NCBI GenBank assembly: GCA_014728035.1
Contig: WJMJ01000079.1
Coordinates: 62,001-126,000, forward strand
Length of the DNA: 64,000 nucleotides
Source: Promethearchaeota archaeon
Lineage (GTDB): Archaea; Asgardarchaeota; Thorarchaeia; Thorarchaeales; Thorarchaeaceae
Direction: 5' to 3'
Part shown: positions 45,347 to 54,352 of the stretch, one piece after another
How positions within the stretch are numbered: the first letter of the stretch is position 1
Layout: each line of letters starts with the position of its first letter
Position numbers and translations under genes: made by a program
The notes under the pieces: model-generated
What the model was told of the DNA's origin: nothing
The model's database searches: none
Seen by the model: the letters and a program-made list of their open reading frames with translations, nothing else

Positions 45347-45793
45347 TTAGATGCCCTCCTTTTTGAAACTCTTTTCAAGTGGATCTTTGAATTTGGTGTA
45401 TAATAACAATAGAACGGTTAAGGGGAATAACCATATTGCTGGTGATATATCGTTTGCGAGAGACCAATTAATCCAGTCTTCCAGTTGTAAATACCAGCCC
45501 AAAAGGTTAGTACCGATTACAATCATTTGAAGTAGGAAAAGGAGAGTTGCAAGAATTCCGCCTACAATTACAAATGCGTATCCTTCCATAGACTTCTTCT
45601 GAAGCGGTTTGATACCCCCAATAAAAACAAATCCGACTATAACGAGCAATAAACCTTGGATTGGATCCATTGGAAAGCCGAAGATTGTATTCTGAGTCAC
45701 AAAGAGAGATGTGTGAATAATCCCTACTCCAATATAGACTAATCCTGTTAGTGCTGTTAATACAACTAGCAGCTGAACTTTTACGCTATCCAA
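45347..45793 (-). CDS. Small four-helix membrane protein of the iron operon
   Basis: 148 residues with four hydrophobic helices and a lysine-rich C-terminus (FKDPLEKSFKKEG). The TTG start has GGAGGG 7 bases upstream and overlaps the end of feoB by 8 bases. No family is recognised. Its place between feoB and feoC suggests an accessory membrane subunit of the ferrous iron transporter. Confidence 0.65.
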   Translation of the reverse strand: MDSVKVQLLVVLTALTGLVYIGVGIIHTSLFVTQNTIFGFPMDPIQGLLLVIVGFVFIGGIKPLQKKSMEGYAFVIVGGILATLLFLLQMIVIGTNLLGWYLQLEDWINWSLANDISPAIWLFPLTVLLLLYTKFKDPLEKSFKKEGI

Positions 45794-47105
45794 ACAGAAT
45801 CCCTCCTAATGATATAATGAGCCCAGCCATAAGATAGGCTACAATCATTTGATATGAAACTGCTAGCAATGTCCATTTCCAAGATTCAGTTTCCTTACGG
45901 ATAGCTCCAATCGTAGCGATACATGGCACATATAATAGTACAAACACCATCAGTGCAAAAGCTGTAATCGGAGAAATACTAGCTAATAATGAAGCGGCTA
46001 TTGCGGTGTCACTCTGAACTGAATATATAATTGCCAAAGATTGAACAACAGCTTCCTTTGCCATTAAACCAAATATCAACGCTACTACAATGCGCCAGTC
46101 AAATCCTAGTGGTGCAAATAGTGGCTGAATGAATTGGCCGATTATGCTGATGAATGATTCTTGAACTGGCACTCCAAATCCATTTGGCCCGAATGAAGAA
46201 AGCATCCAAATCACAACACTTCCAGCAAGAAGGTATGTTCCAGCTTGTCTTAGAAAGAGAACTCCGCGTTCCCACATATGATGAATGGCACCGTGAACGG
46301 TGGGAATTTGGTACATGGATAATTCCATTAGCAGAGGTGAGGATTCCTCTCTGAAGAGTGTCTTTTTGAAAATTGTCGCCATTACAACGGCCATAATTAT
46401 TCCAAGTATATACATGAAGAATACTACTGTACCCGCGATAGTTGGAAAGAATATTCCAGCAATCAAAACATAAAGTGGTAGTCTTCCTGCGCATGACATC
46501 AGAGGGCTTACTAAAATCGTTGTGAAACGATTTGCTTTTCCGTCTACTGTCCTTGCAGCCATAACTGCCGCAACACTGCAACCGAATCCAAGTAGAAGTG
46601 GTATGAATGACCTACCATGAAGTCCCATTTTAACCATGACCCGGTCCATTACGAAAGCTGCTCTTGCTAGATATCCTGTATCTTCTAATATTGAGATTGC
46701 CAGGTAAAGAAAGAATACTGGAGGTACAAATGAAAGGATGAATCCCACACCTGCAATTAAGCCATTACTGAGTAATGATGCTAACCACGGTATAGGTATC
46801 TGGGAAGCATATCCTCCTACCCAATCAAAGAAATTCTGTATAATTACCATAAACACTACTGAAGCTTGAAACGTAAAATGAAACATTGACCACATGATAA
46901 CAAGAAATATTGGGATTCCAAGGTATTTATGGAGAAAAACTTTGTCCAACATATCACTTAGTGTCCATTTACCTTCTCCTGGTTGATATGTTTCACATAA
47001 GATATCCCCAATAATCCTGTATCTTTCATCTGCCAAGATTATTTGATTATCCGAATCATCAATGAATTCTTCTTCAAGTTGTATCGTCTGATCGGAACCA
47101 CTCAT
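45786..47105 (-). CDS. feoB: FeoB membrane domain as a separate protein
   Basis: 439 residues carrying the transport half of FeoB. About eight membrane helices include the two Gate motifs LLGFGCSVAAVMAARTV and LVSPLMSCAGRLPLY with their conserved cysteines. The N-terminal 45 residues are acidic, soluble and bear no GTPase. The ATG overlaps the stop of the GTPase gene (ATGA), so FeoB is split in two coupled genes instead of one 700-residue protein. Together they should import Fe(II). Confidence 0.9.
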   Translation of the reverse strand: MSGSDQTIQLEEEFIDDSDNQIILADERYRIIGDILCETYQPGEGKWTLSDMLDKVFLHKYLGIPIFLVIMWSMFHFTFQASVVFMVIIQNFFDWVGGYASQIPIPWLASLLSNGLIAGVGFILSFVPPVFFLYLAISILEDTGYLARAAFVMDRVMVKMGLHGRSFIPLLLGFGCSVAAVMAARTVDGKANRFTTILVSPLMSCAGRLPLYVLIAGIFFPTIAGTVVFFMYILGIIMAVVMATIFKKTLFREESSPLLMELSMYQIPTVHGAIHHMWERGVLFLRQAGTYLLAGSVVIWMLSSFGPNGFGVPVQESFISIIGQFIQPLFAPLGFDWRIVVALIFGLMAKEAVVQSLAIIYSVQSDTAIAASLLASISPITAFALMVFVLLYVPCIATIGAIRKETESWKWTLLAVSYQMIVAYLMAGLIISLGGILFG

Positions 47106-47911
47106 AGCACCACCTCAAGAAGGCGATTCTTTAGTGCAGGGTCTTGAATCATAGAAAGAATATCTGGATCTCGTTCGAGAATTCTTAAGGCGAGCCACCT
47201 TGGTGGGAATCTATCTAAAATACTCCTTTCTTCTTCCTCCAACATCGCAACTATTCTTTTGAGTTGTCTTTCTATCGATCGGTCATATTTGATTGCAGGT
47301 GGTCTAAGGCGTTCATATTCTCCATGATGATGGAATCGAGGATGGTAATGTAAGTGGTCATCGGGCTCATCCTCTCCCGGCGGATGCATAATTCCAGACC
47401 CGTCACGTTCTAAAACTTCCACAGGAACTGCTCGAAGAATTTCTTCCTTGAGCTCTTCCATTCCTTTCTTTTTTGTAGCAGTGGTTGATACAATTGGAGC
47501 TCTTAGGATTTCGGAGAGTTTATCTGTGTCAATTCTATCTCCTTTTGCTCTCACCACATCTTGCATGTTTAATACAATAATCAGGTTCAGTTGATACTCT
47601 ATCAATAATAATGTGAGATACAAGTTTCTTTCAAGCTGCCCCGCATTTACAATATCCACCACTATATCTGGTCTGTGGTCTATTAGATACTCTCGTGCCA
47701 CACGTTCATCATCTGAAAGTGCATTTAGGCTATACACTCCGGGAAGGTCAACAACCTCGAACTCATATCCTTTGTAAGTATAATATCCTTCTTTTTTCTC
47801 AACCGTCTTTCCCGGCCAATTTCCTGTGTGCTGTCTTGAACCAGTTAAGTTATTGAAAATTACAGACTTCCCAACATTAGGATTGCCAATAAGTGCCACT
47901 TTAATTTTCAA
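47102..47911 (-). CDS. feoB: FeoB GTPase domain as a separate protein
   Basis: 269 residues: G1 GNPNVGKS, G3 VDLPGVYSL, G4 as NMQD (the usual NMxD), then a His-rich stretch (HLHYHPRFHHH, about residues 187-197) and a helical GDI-like region (RLKRIVAML-like helices) ending at the point where FeoB normally enters the membrane. The His run is a candidate metal-sensing site. It is coupled to the membrane half by a 4-base overlap. Confidence 0.9.
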   Translation of the reverse strand: MKIKVALIGNPNVGKSVIFNNLTGSRQHTGNWPGKTVEKKEGYYTYKGYEFEVVDLPGVYSLNALSDDERVAREYLIDHRPDIVVDIVNAGQLERNLYLTLLLIEYQLNLIIVLNMQDVVRAKGDRIDTDKLSEILRAPIVSTTATKKKGMEELKEEILRAVPVEVLERDGSGIMHPPGEDEPDDHLHYHPRFHHHGEYERLRPPAIKYDRSIERQLKRIVAMLEEEERSILDRFPPRWLALRILERDPDILSMIQDPALKNRLLEVVL

Positions 47912-47917
47912 GAATCT

Positions 47918-48283
47918 TCACCCCACTTCCTTCACTAATAGACGCCTTGCAAGTCTTTGACCTAGTGCAATACGTGTTCCTCTAACTTCCACCAAGACTG
48001 GGCCTCTCGATCCTCCACTTATTACTTCAAATGAACATCCCTTGGTTAGTCCCAAATCAAGTAACCTCTGCATCATTTGACGGTCTTCTTGATCCAGATT
48101 GCTTTTGTGAGGACAATCTTTTTCTCTATGATGTTTTCTACCAATTCTTCTTTTTCTGCGATGATGACGAAATGGATGTCTTCTTCCTGGCCGATTCATT
48201 ATACCCACTAACTGACATTTTTTTCCAGCTTGAATTTGACTTAATGGTGTACTTTGTGGTTTTGTTGTCCCTTTTTGATCCAT
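47918..48283 (-). CDS. feoA: FeoA-like SH3-domain protein with His/Arg-rich insert
   Basis: 121 residues. The C-terminal FeoA core (MMQRLLDLGLTKGCSFEV, GTRIALGQRLARRLLV) is normal. Between the first strand (CQLVGI) and this core is an insert of about 35 residues dense in His, Arg and Lys (RHPFRHHRRKRRIG, RKHHREKDCPH). Ordinary FeoA is about 75-80 residues. The ATG has GGAGG 7 bases upstream and lies behind the palindromic operators. First gene of the feo operon. Confidence 0.85.
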   Translation of the reverse strand: MDQKGTTKPQSTPLSQIQAGKKCQLVGIMNRPGRRHPFRHHRRKRRIGRKHHREKDCPHKSNLDQEDRQMMQRLLDLGLTKGCSFEVISGGSRGPVLVEVRGTRIALGQRLARRLLVKEVG

Positions 48284-48327
48284 CTCGAGACCTCCCTTTT
48301 TGGACTTGCGTGTGACTGACGCAAAAA

Positions 48328-48371
48328 GTTAGTCTTGTCTAACATTTGTTAGCTTTGTCTAACTTATAAGA
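48328..48371 (-). promoter_or_regulatory. feo promoter with two DtxR-type operators
   Basis: Two palindromes with the same design, GTTAG-N6-CTAAC, lie at 48328-48343 and 48348-48363. Their centres are 20 bases apart, about two helical turns. The second touches a TATA box, CTTATAAG at 48363-48370, that reads towards feoA. The first covers the expected transcription start. The arms match the TTAG...CTAA core of known DtxR/IdeR boxes, and the operon encodes a DtxR protein. Confidence 0.75.
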
Positions 48372-48500
48372 CTTGTTGCTTAGGCCAAGACCTTGATGCA
48401 GTACTGAATGTGAATTTAGGTGAGGTAGTCGTCATCTCATAAACAGACCAAACCGCAATTGTTACATATTCCCTGTTGTTCTGTTAAGGTAGGGAAAAGA

Positions 48501-49898
48501 ATGTCATACCATAAAACACCACTAAAGTATGGCAGTGTAGAGATTGATGAGTTCATTCCATCAAGCCTCACTGATGTAACCGTTTTGAAAATTGGTGAAT
48601 TCAAGCCAGACTTCAATGATTTCATTACAAAGCTGAACGAAGTCTTGGATAATCCAATTGACTCGAAGCCTTTTGACGAATTAGTCGCTGAAGTATACGA
48701 AAAAGGCAATACAATAATGATTATTGTAGACGATAACACTAGGCCAAATGTCCACACCCGAGCAATAATCCCTGTTTTGATGGAACGCCTTCTCTCGCTC
48801 GGTGTTGAAAAGGACGATATCAAAATCATTGTTGCGAGTGGTTCTCATAAACCTCCAACACAAGACCAGATTCGTTCAAAGATTCTTGGTGATGATATCT
48901 ACAATCGTTGGAAAGATAATGTGTTGATCCATAGTTGCGATGAAGGAAATCTTGAGTTCGGAAAAACCAAAATGGGTACTCCTATTCACATTGACAAACG
49001 CGTGCTCGATGCAAGTTTGGTTATTCCCCTTAGTGATAGTGAATATCATTATTTTGCAGGACAAGCTGGCACCGTGAAATTATTTTGTCCTGGTGTGGCA
49101 GGTAGAGAAACTATACGTGTAAACCATCCTAGAATGTTTGACCTTGAAAAGGGGTTTGTTGAGGGCTGTAGACTTGGGAATACAGATGGAAATCCTGTCA
49201 TTCAGGACATGATTGAGATTGCTTCTCTAGTAAAAGAAGAACTACCTATGTTCTGCATTGACACAATCGTACACCATGGGGATATCGTCTACGTTCAGGC
49301 TGGAGACCTCATCTCCTGTCATGAAGCAGCTACAGAACCACTCAGAGAACTGCGTGTCGTTGATGTCGAAGAACCAGGTGACTTAGTATTCGTATCAGTT
49401 GGTGAATTAGGACTCAATCTATATCAAGCAGGAAAGGGAGTACATGCAGCTTGGAATGCGGTTCGTCATGACTTGAAAGGATGGATTGTCTTACTTGCTC
49501 CCTGTGAAGATGGAATTGGTAGTGCAGCTTACGCTGAGGCTATGGAAGCTGCAAAGGATATGATGGTGCGAGATGCCCTCCGATTTGTAATTAAGACATA
49601 TGGTTCTGAGGAAGCCTTCAAAATTGGTAATCAAAAACCCCCAGACCTATTCAGAATTCTACTTGATGTGGCAGAGAAGAATATCAAAGTTGTCACTCAA
49701 CTCAGTCCGGAAGAACTTGAGATCTATAGAATGGAGGCATGCAATCCTAATTCTCCTGATGATAGCCAACGAGTTCTTAGAGAATTAGTCCAGCGATATA
49801 TCGAAGAATCGGGAATTTCTGATCCAAAAATCTATGTTCTTGACGACCCGGGTCTTCTAATTAATGTCGAGAAACAAAAAGAGATAATAAACGTGTAA
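48501..49898 (+). CDS. larA: LarA-family nickel-dependent racemase
   Basis: 465 residues from ATG 48501, with AGGTAGGG about 9 bases upstream. The LarA (DUF2088) features are seen: VDDNTRP in the N-terminal domain, ASGSHKP, SDSEYHYFAGQAG, and the lysine of VKLFCPG at the position that binds the nickel-pincer cofactor, with NHPRM supplying a catalytic His. The first 14 residues of the longer frame (MLHIPCC) lack support. The lar cofactor genes larB, larC and larE are not in the window. The substrate may be lactate or another 2-hydroxy acid. It is divergent from the feo operon. Confidence 0.82.
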   Translation: MSYHKTPLKYGSVEIDEFIPSSLTDVTVLKIGEFKPDFNDFITKLNEVLDNPIDSKPFDELVAEVYEKGNTIMIIVDDNTRPNVHTRAIIPVLMERLLSLGVEKDDIKIIVASGSHKPPTQDQIRSKILGDDIYNRWKDNVLIHSCDEGNLEFGKTKMGTPIHIDKRVLDASLVIPLSDSEYHYFAGQAGTVKLFCPGVAGRETIRVNHPRMFDLEKGFVEGCRLGNTDGNPVIQDMIEIASLVKEELPMFCIDTIVHHGDIVYVQAGDLISCHEAATEPLRELRVVDVEEPGDLVFVSVGELGLNLYQAGKGVHAAWNAVRHDLKGWIVLLAPCEDGIGSAAYAEAMEAAKDMMVRDALRFVIKTYGSEEAFKIGNQKPPDLFRILLDVAEKNIKVVTQLSPEELEIYRMEACNPNSPDDSQRVLRELVQRYIEESGISDPKIYVLDDPGLLINVEKQKEIINV

Positions 49899-49935
49899 GT
49901 GGGCTATTACCCACCTACCTCTCTTATTTTATTTT
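49899..49935 (+). terminator. Hairpin after the racemase gene
   Basis: GTGGG (49899-49903) and CCCAC (49910-49914) form a short stem followed by CTCTCTTATTTTATTTT, which also covers the end of the convergent cysS gene. Confidence 0.4.
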
Positions 49936-51360
49936 CCATGTTGGTCCATCTTTTGTATCGTTAATTGTGACACCAAGCTCACCAAGTTGGTCTCGTATCA
50001 TATCTGCAGTATCCCAATCTTTGGATTCTCTAGCTTTTTCACGTAATTCGAGAAGCAACTCGATTGTCCCTTTTAATAGCTCCTTTGACTCGGATTTGTC
50101 AGCACCAGTACTCGTTTCACTGAGATCAATTCCTAGAATGTTTACTAGTGAAATCATTGTTGCAAGAGCTTTTCGAACCACAACAGGTTTGCTTATCTTT
50201 GAGGTGTGGGTATTGACCACCTTAATGAACGTGAAAAGTTCAGCCAGAGCTCCTGGTGTGTTGAAATCATCGTTCATCTCTCGTTCAAATCCCTCTCTAA
50301 GTGTATCTATTGCTTCTGACAGAATTGAGTCCGATTCGGTAGAATCCACCTGCCCTCTCTCCAAAATCAAAAGACGGCCGCGGAGTGTATCTACAGCATT
50401 CCTAATCCTCTCAACGGTTTGAGTCGCCTGATTCAAGGCATCTGTATTATAGTCAAGTGGTTGGCGATAATGTCCTGATACTAGGAATAGACGGACAGCT
50501 TGATGGTCGAAATTATCCAGAACCTCTCGAGCTGTGAAGAAGTTTCCCTCGGACTTGGACATTTTATCTTTATCAATTGTAAGAAATCCATTGTGTAACC
50601 AATATTTTACCGGGGTTTCTACACCGTATGCTCCTGCACTTTGAGCTATCTCGTTCTCATGATGAGGAAAGATCAGGTCTTGTCCACCTCCGTGTATGTC
50701 AAATGGAACTCCTAGGAAATGCTTTCCCATGGCTGAACATTCAGCATGCCACCCTGGCCTACCTTTTCCCCATGGGCTTTCCCAAGATGGTTCTCCTGGC
50801 TTCTCAGCTTTCCAAAGTGCAAAGTCTCGTGGATCTTGTTTCTTTGAATCCACCTCAACACGAGCACCAGATGAGAGCTCGTCTGGAGATATCCCTGAAA
50901 GAATTCCATAACTCTCATACTCGCTGACATCAAAGTAGACATCACCATGTACTGCATATCCAAGTCCATTCTTGATGATCAGTTCAGTCATCTCAATCAT
51001 ATCATCGATATGTTCAGTAGCACGAGGATTGATGGTAGCAGGTTTCAGGTTTAATTCATTTGCTATCTTTCGGTATTCGGTGATGAATTTTGCAGCCAAC
51101 TCGGGAACAGATATTCCCTCGCGATTTGCTCTGTCTATCATTTTGTCATCTACATCCGTGAAGTTTGTAATGTAGGTGACTCTATAACCTGAATATTCTA
51201 GATAACGTCGTATTGTATCAAATACCGCAAATGACCTTGCATTACCAATATGCGGATAATCATACACTGTTGGGCCACACACGTACATTCTTACATGATT
51301 TCCTTCCAGTGGCTCGAATTCTTCTTTCGATCTTGACAGTGTGTTGTATACCTTGAGCAT
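49924..51360 (-). CDS. cysS: Cysteinyl-tRNA synthetase
   Basis: 478 residues from ATG 51360 (MLKVYNTLSRSKEEFEP is the normal beginning of CysS). Class I signatures are PHIGN and KMSKSEGNF. Zinc ligands are C in VCGPT, C in HAECSAM, and the H and E of HHENEIAQS. A helical anticodon-binding part and the small C-terminal domain follow. It charges tRNA-Cys in the cytoplasm. A longer frame to 51411 is open but adds residues unlike the family. Confidence 0.95.
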   Translation of the reverse strand: MLKVYNTLSRSKEEFEPLEGNHVRMYVCGPTVYDYPHIGNARSFAVFDTIRRYLEYSGYRVTYITNFTDVDDKMIDRANREGISVPELAAKFITEYRKIANELNLKPATINPRATEHIDDMIEMTELIIKNGLGYAVHGDVYFDVSEYESYGILSGISPDELSSGARVEVDSKKQDPRDFALWKAEKPGEPSWESPWGKGRPGWHAECSAMGKHFLGVPFDIHGGGQDLIFPHHENEIAQSAGAYGVETPVKYWLHNGFLTIDKDKMSKSEGNFFTAREVLDNFDHQAVRLFLVSGHYRQPLDYNTDALNQATQTVERIRNAVDTLRGRLLILERGQVDSTESDSILSEAIDTLREGFEREMNDDFNTPGALAELFTFIKVVNTHTSKISKPVVVRKALATMISLVNILGIDLSETSTGADKSESKELLKGTIELLLELREKARESKDWDTADMIRDQLGELGVTINDTKDGPTWKIK

Positions 51361-51419
51361 ATCATCTACCCATGTCCTCACAGGATTCTGTGCATAAAAA
51401 GGACTCTGCAAATATTGCC

Positions 51420-51535
51420 TTGATTACTACTGTTTCCGGATTATTATTAGATAAATATTAAACCATATATACTAAAACAATATACTTTATATACGTATTA
51501 TGTATATGTTTTTATTGTAACAAATAGGTGATATT
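51420..51535. promoter_or_regulatory. AT-rich divergent promoter region with palindrome
   Basis: Between cysS (minus) and the ABC exporter (plus). Several TATA-like words occur, including TTTATATAC just before a palindrome ATATAC-N7-GTATAT at 51489-51507. The palindrome lies about 28 bases before the exporter start and could be the operator of the ArsR-like regulator encoded in the same operon. Confidence 0.45.
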
Positions 51536-52564
51536 ATGAAGACACTAGCAATAGATTGCATTGACTTGGAAAAGGTCTATGAGTCACGTAAATTACAGGG
51601 ACTGATTCCTCCAAAATGGAAAACAAAAAGAGTGACTGCTCTGAATAGCCTCTCTCTACAGGTCAAACGTGGAGAAATTATGGGCTTACTAGGCCCAAAC
51701 GGAGCGGGTAAAACAACTACCATTCAGATCTTAGCGGGTTTATTGGTACCTGATAACGGAGATGCTTACATCCATGGAATTAATGCAATAGCTGAACCAG
51801 AACGCGTGAAAAGAATTGTTGGTGTTGTAGCAGGTGGAGATACTCGACAATTATACAACAAGCTCAATGCGAGAGAGAACTTACGGTATTGGGGACATCT
51901 ACATGGCATGGATGGTCCTTATCTTGAAGAACGCATTGATTTCCTCCTAGAATTAGTTGGTCTTCAAGATCGACAAGATGACGAGTTTGAGAAATTTAGT
52001 CTTGGAATGTCTCAACGGCTTGTTCTTGCTAGAGGTATGATTCATGACCCTGAGGTACTTCTTCTCGATGAGCCAACTCTTGGGTTGGATCCCAAAGCTA
52101 GCAGAGAGATGAGAAGCTTCATCAAAAAGAAGCTAGTGGAAGAACAGGAGAAAACAATTCTACTCACCACTCATGAAATGCATGTTGCAGAAGAGCTCTC
52201 GGATCGGATTGCTATAATCAATCGTGGGTCAATTGTCGCTCTAGATGAACCTTCAAAATTGCGAGAGATGGTTCCAAATGATTTTCGAATTCAGGTTGAT
52301 ATTAGGAACATAACTCCTCAGATACAACAAGCACTTTCATACAATGGTCTAGTTGTTCAAGATCACAAATACCTTGAGCATGAGAATGTAGACCGATTTG
52401 TAATCAGTACTGATGATGAAGAGCGAGCAATCAAACGCGTAATTGATGCAGTTAGACTCTCTGAAGAAGCTCGATTAGTTGGAATAGACCTTAGAGAGGC
52501 AACTCTTGAGGATGCGTTTGTTTTTCTAACAGATGATAATTTGGAGGTTTCAGTCAATGCATAA
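51536..52564 (+). CDS. ABC exporter ATP-binding protein
   Basis: 342 residues: Walker A GPNGAGKT, signature FSLGMSQRL, Walker B VLLLDEPTLGLDP, switch histidine TTHEMH. About 70 extra C-terminal residues match the DrrA/CcmA-type ABC-2 exporters. AGGTGATATT lies before the ATG. The permease gene follows with a 48-base gap. The substrate is unknown, perhaps a drug-like compound or a lipid. Confidence 0.92.
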   Translation: MKTLAIDCIDLEKVYESRKLQGLIPPKWKTKRVTALNSLSLQVKRGEIMGLLGPNGAGKTTTIQILAGLLVPDNGDAYIHGINAIAEPERVKRIVGVVAGGDTRQLYNKLNARENLRYWGHLHGMDGPYLEERIDFLLELVGLQDRQDDEFEKFSLGMSQRLVLARGMIHDPEVLLLDEPTLGLDPKASREMRSFIKKKLVEEQEKTILLTTHEMHVAEELSDRIAIINRGSIVALDEPSKLREMVPNDFRIQVDIRNITPQIQQALSYNGLVVQDHKYLEHENVDRFVISTDDEERAIKRVIDAVRLSEEARLVGIDLREATLEDAFVFLTDDNLEVSVNA

Positions 52565-52612
52565 CTTGACCAAATTAAAACCTCAAAGATTTATTCGTAG
52601 GAGGACGGGTAA

Positions 52613-53440
52613 TTGATTTCACAGAGAAAAACCGGAATCAGTCATTGGATTCTTATCGCAAAGGGTACATTTGTGAAAGAGATTTTGATTCAGAAGCGAT
52701 ATACTGGGTGGCTAATTCAGAGTTTGATTCAACCAATAATTTTCATGGTGCTATTTACTCAGATGGGTGCTGGTTTTGGTATTGGTGTTACCGATTCTGG
52801 ATTTGATTTTACAAGCTTTCTCATACTAGGCTCTGTACTCGTGATGCTTTTATCTCAAATGCTTTGGGGTTCTGGGAATGCTTTGAGAAGTGAGCAGTAT
52901 CGTGGAACTTTGGAATCTACTCTTATGACCCCTACAAAAATGTCTGCTATGCTTACCGGATATTCTTTTGTTGATGTTGTACAGTCTATCTATTTGATTT
53001 TCATGGGATTGTTTCTTGGAGTCTTTGTATTTGGATTTCAGATTCAAATCACAGATCCTGTCGCTTTGATTATTGCACTAGGAACAACAATGTATGGTGT
53101 AATGGGATTTGGTTTTATGTTCGCATCTGTGACTCTTCTCATGAAGCAGTCAGGTCCTCTCATCAATATAATGCAGCCAATTTTGTATATCTTATGCGGA
53201 ATATTCTTTCCATTGACTGCACTACCTCCTGCAGTTCAAGCATTCTCTATGTTAATCCCGCTAACTCAAGGCTTTCTAGCAGTACAAAATGTACTACTTG
53301 TTGGTGCTGGGCTTAATACGATCATACCTTTGATTTTGGGTGCATTAACAGGTGGGACAATTTTAGCACTTTTCGGCATAGTTATGCTCAGAAGAACTAT
53401 TGAACACGCAAGGAGAAGAGGTATTATAGGTGCGTTTTAG
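52613..53440 (+). CDS. ABC-2 type exporter permease
   Basis: 275 residues with six hydrophobic helices and the ABC-2 permease look (LIQPIIFMVLFTQMGAGF, GTLESTLMTPTK). The TTG start at 52613 has AGGAGG 8 bases upstream. It is the partner of the ATPase just before, and its end overlaps the frame of the regulator, whose start I place later. Confidence 0.9.
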   Translation: MISQRKTGISHWILIAKGTFVKEILIQKRYTGWLIQSLIQPIIFMVLFTQMGAGFGIGVTDSGFDFTSFLILGSVLVMLLSQMLWGSGNALRSEQYRGTLESTLMTPTKMSAMLTGYSFVDVVQSIYLIFMGLFLGVFVFGFQIQITDPVALIIALGTTMYGVMGFGFMFASVTLLMKQSGPLINIMQPILYILCGIFFPLTALPPAVQAFSMLIPLTQGFLAVQNVLLVGAGLNTIIPLILGALTGGTILALFGIVMLRRTIEHARRRGIIGAF

Positions 53441-53474
53441 TGTACTATATAGGATACAACCTCAGGTGAACATC

Positions 53475-53837
53475 GTGACATCGAATGATGAGGAATCTTC
53501 AAAGGAGTTTGATAGGATTGAAACCCTAGAAGAGTTGGCTGATGCATTATCTCTTCTAGGAAATGAGACCCGTCTACGAGTGATTGGTGCCTTGAAAAAG
53601 AAGAAGATGTTCATCCAAGAGATAGCACAGGAACTCAATCTCTCCTATCCTCTCCTTCATCTTCATCTGAAAAATCTTGAGAAGAACGGTGTTGTAAAAT
53701 CTGAGTATAGTGTTGGTGAAGATAAATCAACAAGATATGTAAAACGATATTTCGAGCTAGTCGACTTCAAGTTTGAAATCACTCCTGAACTTGTAGAAAG
53801 ACTAGCAACACAATACGAGGCAAAACAAAATGAGTAA
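53475..53837 (+). CDS. ArsR-like winged-helix regulator
   Basis: 120 residues from GTG 53475, with AGGTGA 5 bases upstream. The ArsR pattern LSLLGNETRLRVIGALKKKKMFIQEIAQELNLSYPLLHLHLKNLEKNGVV spans residues 28-77. No metal-binding cysteines, so it is not a metal sensor of the ArsR type. It probably controls the exporter genes. Confidence 0.85.
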   Translation: MTSNDEESSKEFDRIETLEELADALSLLGNETRLRVIGALKKKKMFIQEIAQELNLSYPLLHLHLKNLEKNGVVKSEYSVGEDKSTRYVKRYFELVDFKFEITPELVERLATQYEAKQNE

Positions 53838-54150
53838 TGGATTCAATAAGTGGATAGCTGCCCTTGCAATAATTTTCATGGGCTTTGCATTTCCCGCTGT
53901 CTTAGTGTATCTCTCAGCCTTTTACGCTTTCAATATCTGGTTCACTGCTATTTTTTCATTTCTATCATTAGGTGGAGCTGTCGGAATCATTTCAATTGTG
54001 ATGGTTGGAACTAATTATATGGGCGGCAGTGATTCTTCTACAGAAAAGCAAAAGATGCTTAGAGCGCAAATGATTGAAACATTGAAAGAAATGGATGAAG
54101 TAATCTTCTATCTCAGCGATATTCGTGACTTCTTGAAAACGGAGGAGTAA
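53830..54150 (+). CDS. Small two-helix membrane protein
   Basis: 106 residues. Two membrane helices form a hairpin (about 9-30 and 36-60), followed by a charged coiled-coil segment (KMLRAQMIETLKEMDEVIFYL). It overlaps the regulator by 8 bases. Unrecognised. It probably belongs to the exporter operon. Confidence 0.68.
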   Translation: MSNGFNKWIAALAIIFMGFAFPAVLVYLSAFYAFNIWFTAIFSFLSLGGAVGIISIVMVGTNYMGGSDSSTEKQKMLRAQMIETLKEMDEVIFYLSDIRDFLKTEE

Positions 54151-54152
54151 CC

Positions 54153-54287
54153 TTGGCAGTAAATACTGATTATGAAGAATTGAGTGATAAAGAGCTGATT
54201 AAAGAATCTATCCAGAAGATGGGTGAATTGAAAAGTATCTTGAGAGAGATTCGCCGCTCATTGGGTCGAATAGAAGGATCTGAATAG
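54153..54287 (+). CDS. 44-residue helical peptide in the exporter operon
   Basis: A short frame from TTG 54153 with GGAGGAG 5 bases upstream. The sequence is charged with heptad-like spacing (IKESIQKMGELKSILREIRRSL), a predicted coiled coil. It directly follows the small membrane protein, whose C-terminus is also coiled-coil-like, so the two may pair. Confidence 0.5.
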   Translation: MAVNTDYEELSDKELIKESIQKMGELKSILREIRRSLGRIEGSE

Positions 54288-54352
54288 TCGGAGTTGGTTG
54301 TATAACCGTTGCAATTGAGATTAGCCCAGCTAGCTCGTTTAGTGAGTTTGAA

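Noticed and set aside
46099..46581. 160-codon minus-strand frame inside feoB
   Set aside because: It is the alternate frame of the FeoB membrane domain and has shadow-like Ser/Cys/Arg composition.
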